Below are positions 61,996 through 64,000 of a DNA stretch of 64,000 bases, one piece after another. A program made the position numbers and the translations under genes. Where the stretch lies: NCBI RefSeq assembly GCF_003688495.1, contig NZ_REFH01000009.1:558001-622000 (forward strand), in the 5' to 3' direction. Below the pieces are notes generated by a model. That model saw only the letters and a list, made by a program, of their open reading frames with translations. It was not told the origin of the DNA and did not search any database. Each line of letters starts with the position of its first letter. Within the stretch, counting starts at the first letter, position 1. The stretch comes from Flavobacterium weaverense (GTDB lineage: Bacteria; Bacteroidota; Bacteroidia; Flavobacteriales; Flavobacteriaceae).

Positions 61996-63099
61996 ATGAA
62001 TATATACAATTATCTTTTAGATTATATAAATGATGCGGCTCTTATAATACAAGTAGCATGGGCTATGACCATTCTTTTCATTGTAATTATTATTCCTCTT
62101 ATCATTTATTTAAAATATATTAGAACACATTTAAGGACACAAGAAAGATCAATTGCCGTATATGAAAAGAAATATGAATCCTATCTAATAAACTATTTGT
62201 ATGCGGGTAATGAAGATGAAGAAATAAGCAAAGAACAGCAGGTCATAATCAATCAGTTAAAAAACTCAGTACAAGAACCTTATAAAAGAAAAATATTAAT
62301 TTCAGTATTAGTAAAATTACAAAATGAGATTTCAGGTGAAACTGCCGATTCCATTCAGCAACTCTATTTCCATACTGGTTTGCTTCAATATGCACTGTAC
62401 CGCTTAAGACATAAAAAATGGTATGTTATTGCTAAAGGAATTCGGGAATTAAAGCAATTTCATATACGAGAAGTGCAGGATGAGGTTATGCTTCACATTA
62501 ATCATCCAAGAAGAGAAGTTCGTAAGGAGATGCAATTATATATGGTTAATCTTTTCTACTTTGAAGGATTACACTTTTTAGATCAATTAGAAACACCGCT
62601 TTCTGAGTGGGACCAAATTCAATTATTAGGTGCGTTAGAAAGATTGCAAAGTCAAAACATTTTTTCAGTCAACTCTTGGCTGCGCTCTTCTAATGATTCA
62701 GTGGTTTTTTTCGCACTCAAATTAGCGAAGATTTATAATCAATTTGATTCCGTTGATGAACTTTTAAAATTACTGCATCATAGTAATGAACAAGTAAGAA
62801 TTGATTCCATCGGAGTGCTTAGCTACCTAGATGTATTAGAAGCAAAAGAAATTTTAAAACTGGATATTGCTCATCGTTCGCTCGACGAAAAAATTGCGTT
62901 TTTTAAAATGATGGAGAATTTATACCAAAAAACTGATGAAGAATTTTTGGTAAAATATATACATGACGAAAATTTTGAAATTAAAGTTTCCGCTTTAAAA
63001 ATCTTTAAAAAACTGAACAAAGAAAAATTTGAAAGTCTTAAGTTTGAGAATGCTGATCCCTATTTTTTGCGAATAGTTAACTTTCTAGAAAATAATTAG
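61996..63099 (+). CDS. Membrane-anchored HEAT-repeat protein
   Basis: A 367-residue protein. One strong transmembrane helix lies at about residues 18-42 (VAWAMTILFIVIIIPLIIYL). A basic and acidic linker comes next, then about 250 residues of paired helices of the HEAT type: KKWYVIAKGIRELKQFHIREV, VMLHINHPRREVRKEMQLYM, DSVVFFALKLAKIYNQF, VRIDSIGVLSYLDVLEAKE, EIKVSALKIFKKL. HEAT repeats form protein-binding scaffolds. Its stop is 2 bp from the start of a GT2 glycosyltransferase gene, so it likely docks the receiver onto the membrane enzyme. No catalytic motif is seen. Confidence 0.8.
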   Translation: MNIYNYLLDYINDAALIIQVAWAMTILFIVIIIPLIIYLKYIRTHLRTQERSIAVYEKKYESYLINYLYAGNEDEEISKEQQVIINQLKNSVQEPYKRKILISVLVKLQNEISGETADSIQQLYFHTGLLQYALYRLRHKKWYVIAKGIRELKQFHIREVQDEVMLHINHPRREVRKEMQLYMVNLFYFEGLHFLDQLETPLSEWDQIQLLGALERLQSQNIFSVNSWLRSSNDSVVFFALKLAKIYNQFDSVDELLKLLHHSNEQVRIDSIGVLSYLDVLEAKEILKLDIAHRSLDEKIAFFKMMENLYQKTDEEFLVKYIHDENFEIKVSALKIFKKLNKEKFESLKFENADPYFLRIVNFLENN

Positions 63100-63101
63100 A
63101 T

Positions 63102-64000
63102 ATGATTAGTACTGTAGCTCAGATCATTATTGACCTATTCCATTATTTATTTTTCATTTATAGTATAAGTGCGATAATCTCTTACCTCATATTGGCTTAT
63201 ATTTCAGCGATAGAAACCATAGAATACAAACGTAAAAATAGCTTTGTTAATTACAAGGAAATAATGTCGTCAAACATTTCACCTTCTATTTCTATTATAG
63301 CTCCAGCTTACAATGAAAGTCTTAATATTGTTGAAAACGTGCGCTCTCTACTTTCTAGTCATTATGTGAACTACGATGTAATTATCATAAATGACGGTAG
63401 CAAAGATGATAGTTTGCAAAAATTAATTGAAGTTTACGATCTGATTGAGGTTGATTATCTCATAAATGAACAAATTCCAACGATGCCACTTCGGGCAGGT
63501 ATTTTTAAATCGACAAATCCCGCATTTGAAAAACTTATTATAGTCGACAAAGAAAATGGAGGAAAAGCAGATGCTTTAAATATGGGTTTGAATATCAGTA
63601 AAAGTAAGTATGTCGCTTGTATTGATGTAGATTGTCTTTTACTAGAAGATTCACTTCAAAAAATGATAAAGCCTTTTCTCGAAATAACAGATAGAACTGT
63701 TATTGCTGCAGGAGGAGTTATTAGAATATCAAATTCTTGCATTGTAAAAGAAGGAAAACTTCACGATGTGAATTTTCCAAAAAAACTAATTGAGCAAGGA
63801 CAAATACTAGAATACATTCGAGCATTTTTATTGGGTCGAATGGCTTGGAGCAGACTCAATGGATTATTAGTAATCTCTGGGGCTTTTGGTCTATTTGATA
63901 AAAAAATAGCTATTCAAGTTGGTGGTTATGATAAAAACACTGTTGGTGAGGACATGGAGTTAGTTGTAAGAATGCGGGGTTACATGGAGGAGATTAAGCA
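63102..64000 (+). CDS. GT2 family processive glycosyltransferase, C-terminus beyond the edge
   Basis: An open frame from ATG 63102 runs past the right edge (about 299 residues seen). It has an N-terminal membrane helix (about residues 8-40), then the GT-A core: SIIAPAYNESLNIVENVRSL, IIINDGSKDDS, ENGGKADALNMGLN, ACIDVDCLL (DxD-like) and GGYDKNTVGEDMELVVRM (catalytic ED). These are marks of membrane GT2 enzymes such as PgaC, hyaluronan and cellulose synthases, which extend a polysaccharide and move it across the membrane. The QxxRW motif expected further on is not in the window. Product unknown. Confidence 0.88.
   Translation, partial: MISTVAQIIIDLFHYLFFIYSISAIISYLILAYISAIETIEYKRKNSFVNYKEIMSSNISPSISIIAPAYNESLNIVENVRSLLSSHYVNYDVIIINDGSKDDSLQKLIEVYDLIEVDYLINEQIPTMPLRAGIFKSTNPAFEKLIIVDKENGGKADALNMGLNISKSKYVACIDVDCLLLEDSLQKMIKPFLEITDRTVIAAGGVIRISNSCIVKEGKLHDVNFPKKLIEQGQILEYIRAFLLGRMAWSRLNGLLVISGAFGLFDKKIAIQVGGYDKNTVGEDMELVVRMRGYMEEIK

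Noticed and set aside
1..64000. tRNA, rRNA, prophage, insertion sequence or replication origin
   Set aside because: I found no T-arm/acceptor pattern, no transposase or phage protein and no DnaA-box cluster by eye; an RNA search program could still find a small RNA.

Overview
The window looks like chromosomal DNA of a Bacteroidota bacterium of the family Flavobacteriaceae, most likely Flavobacterium or a close relative. The reasons are the AT-rich composition, the near absence of Shine-Dalgarno sequences, many promoters with the Bacteroidota -7 box TAnnTTTG, a TonB-dependent receptor with a carboxypeptidase-like N-terminal domain, and several lineage-typical small families (DUF6452, DUF6048, DUF6095, DUF6146, DUF6787). 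I read about 61 protein-coding genes, the first and last cut by the window edges. I see no rRNA, tRNA, CRISPR array, transposase or phage genes. Most of the window is ordinary core genome.

Layout. 1-5.2 kb: edge of a possible DoxX-like gene, then a TetR-TolC-EmrA-EmrB type drug efflux operon. 5.3-11.1 kb: yaaA, a flavin oxidoreductase, a SulP anion transporter and an exported adenosine deaminase-like enzyme. 11.2-18.0 kb: a minus-strand signalling block with two histidine kinases, two lone receivers, a REC-PAS-HK-REC-HPt hybrid kinase and a third lone receiver; none has a DNA-binding output domain. 18.6-19.8 kb: cbpA-cbpM co-chaperone pair. 20-31 kb: cysteine desulfurase, RarD-like permease, a duplicated-domain lipoprotein, Smr protein, DUF2752, DUF1003, cysteine synthase, OsmC, a membrane histidine kinase, SGNH hydrolase and MscS channel. 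31-40 kb: rlmD with two cell-envelope genes, a THUMP RNA methyltransferase, ZIP transporter, murQ, a pentapeptide-repeat protein and TerC.

40-49.4 kb: topoisomerase IV genes parE and parC with a DUF1016/PDDEXK nuclease gene inserted between them, then pncB, a flavin reductase, a roughly 500-bp tandem array of ~108-bp palindromic units, and ychF. 49.7-52.4 kb: TonB-dependent receptor. 52.8-57.4 kb: ferredoxin divergent from a LuxC-like acyl-CoA reductase, then serC, serA and a DUF937 protein with an EF-hand. 57.5-60.9 kb: small envelope proteins, msrA, a LolD-like ATPase and a TIGR02757 protein. 61.5-64 kb: a receiver, a membrane HEAT-repeat protein and a GT2 glycosyltransferase in one operon that runs off the edge.

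Points of most interest: the output-less phosphorelay block, including a receiver that lost its conserved lysine; the receiver-HEAT-glycosyltransferase operon, whose receiver is a close paralogue of the one at 11.2 kb; the nuclease gene inside the topoisomerase IV operon with a Qnr-like pentapeptide protein nearby; and two families of palindromic intergenic repeats.
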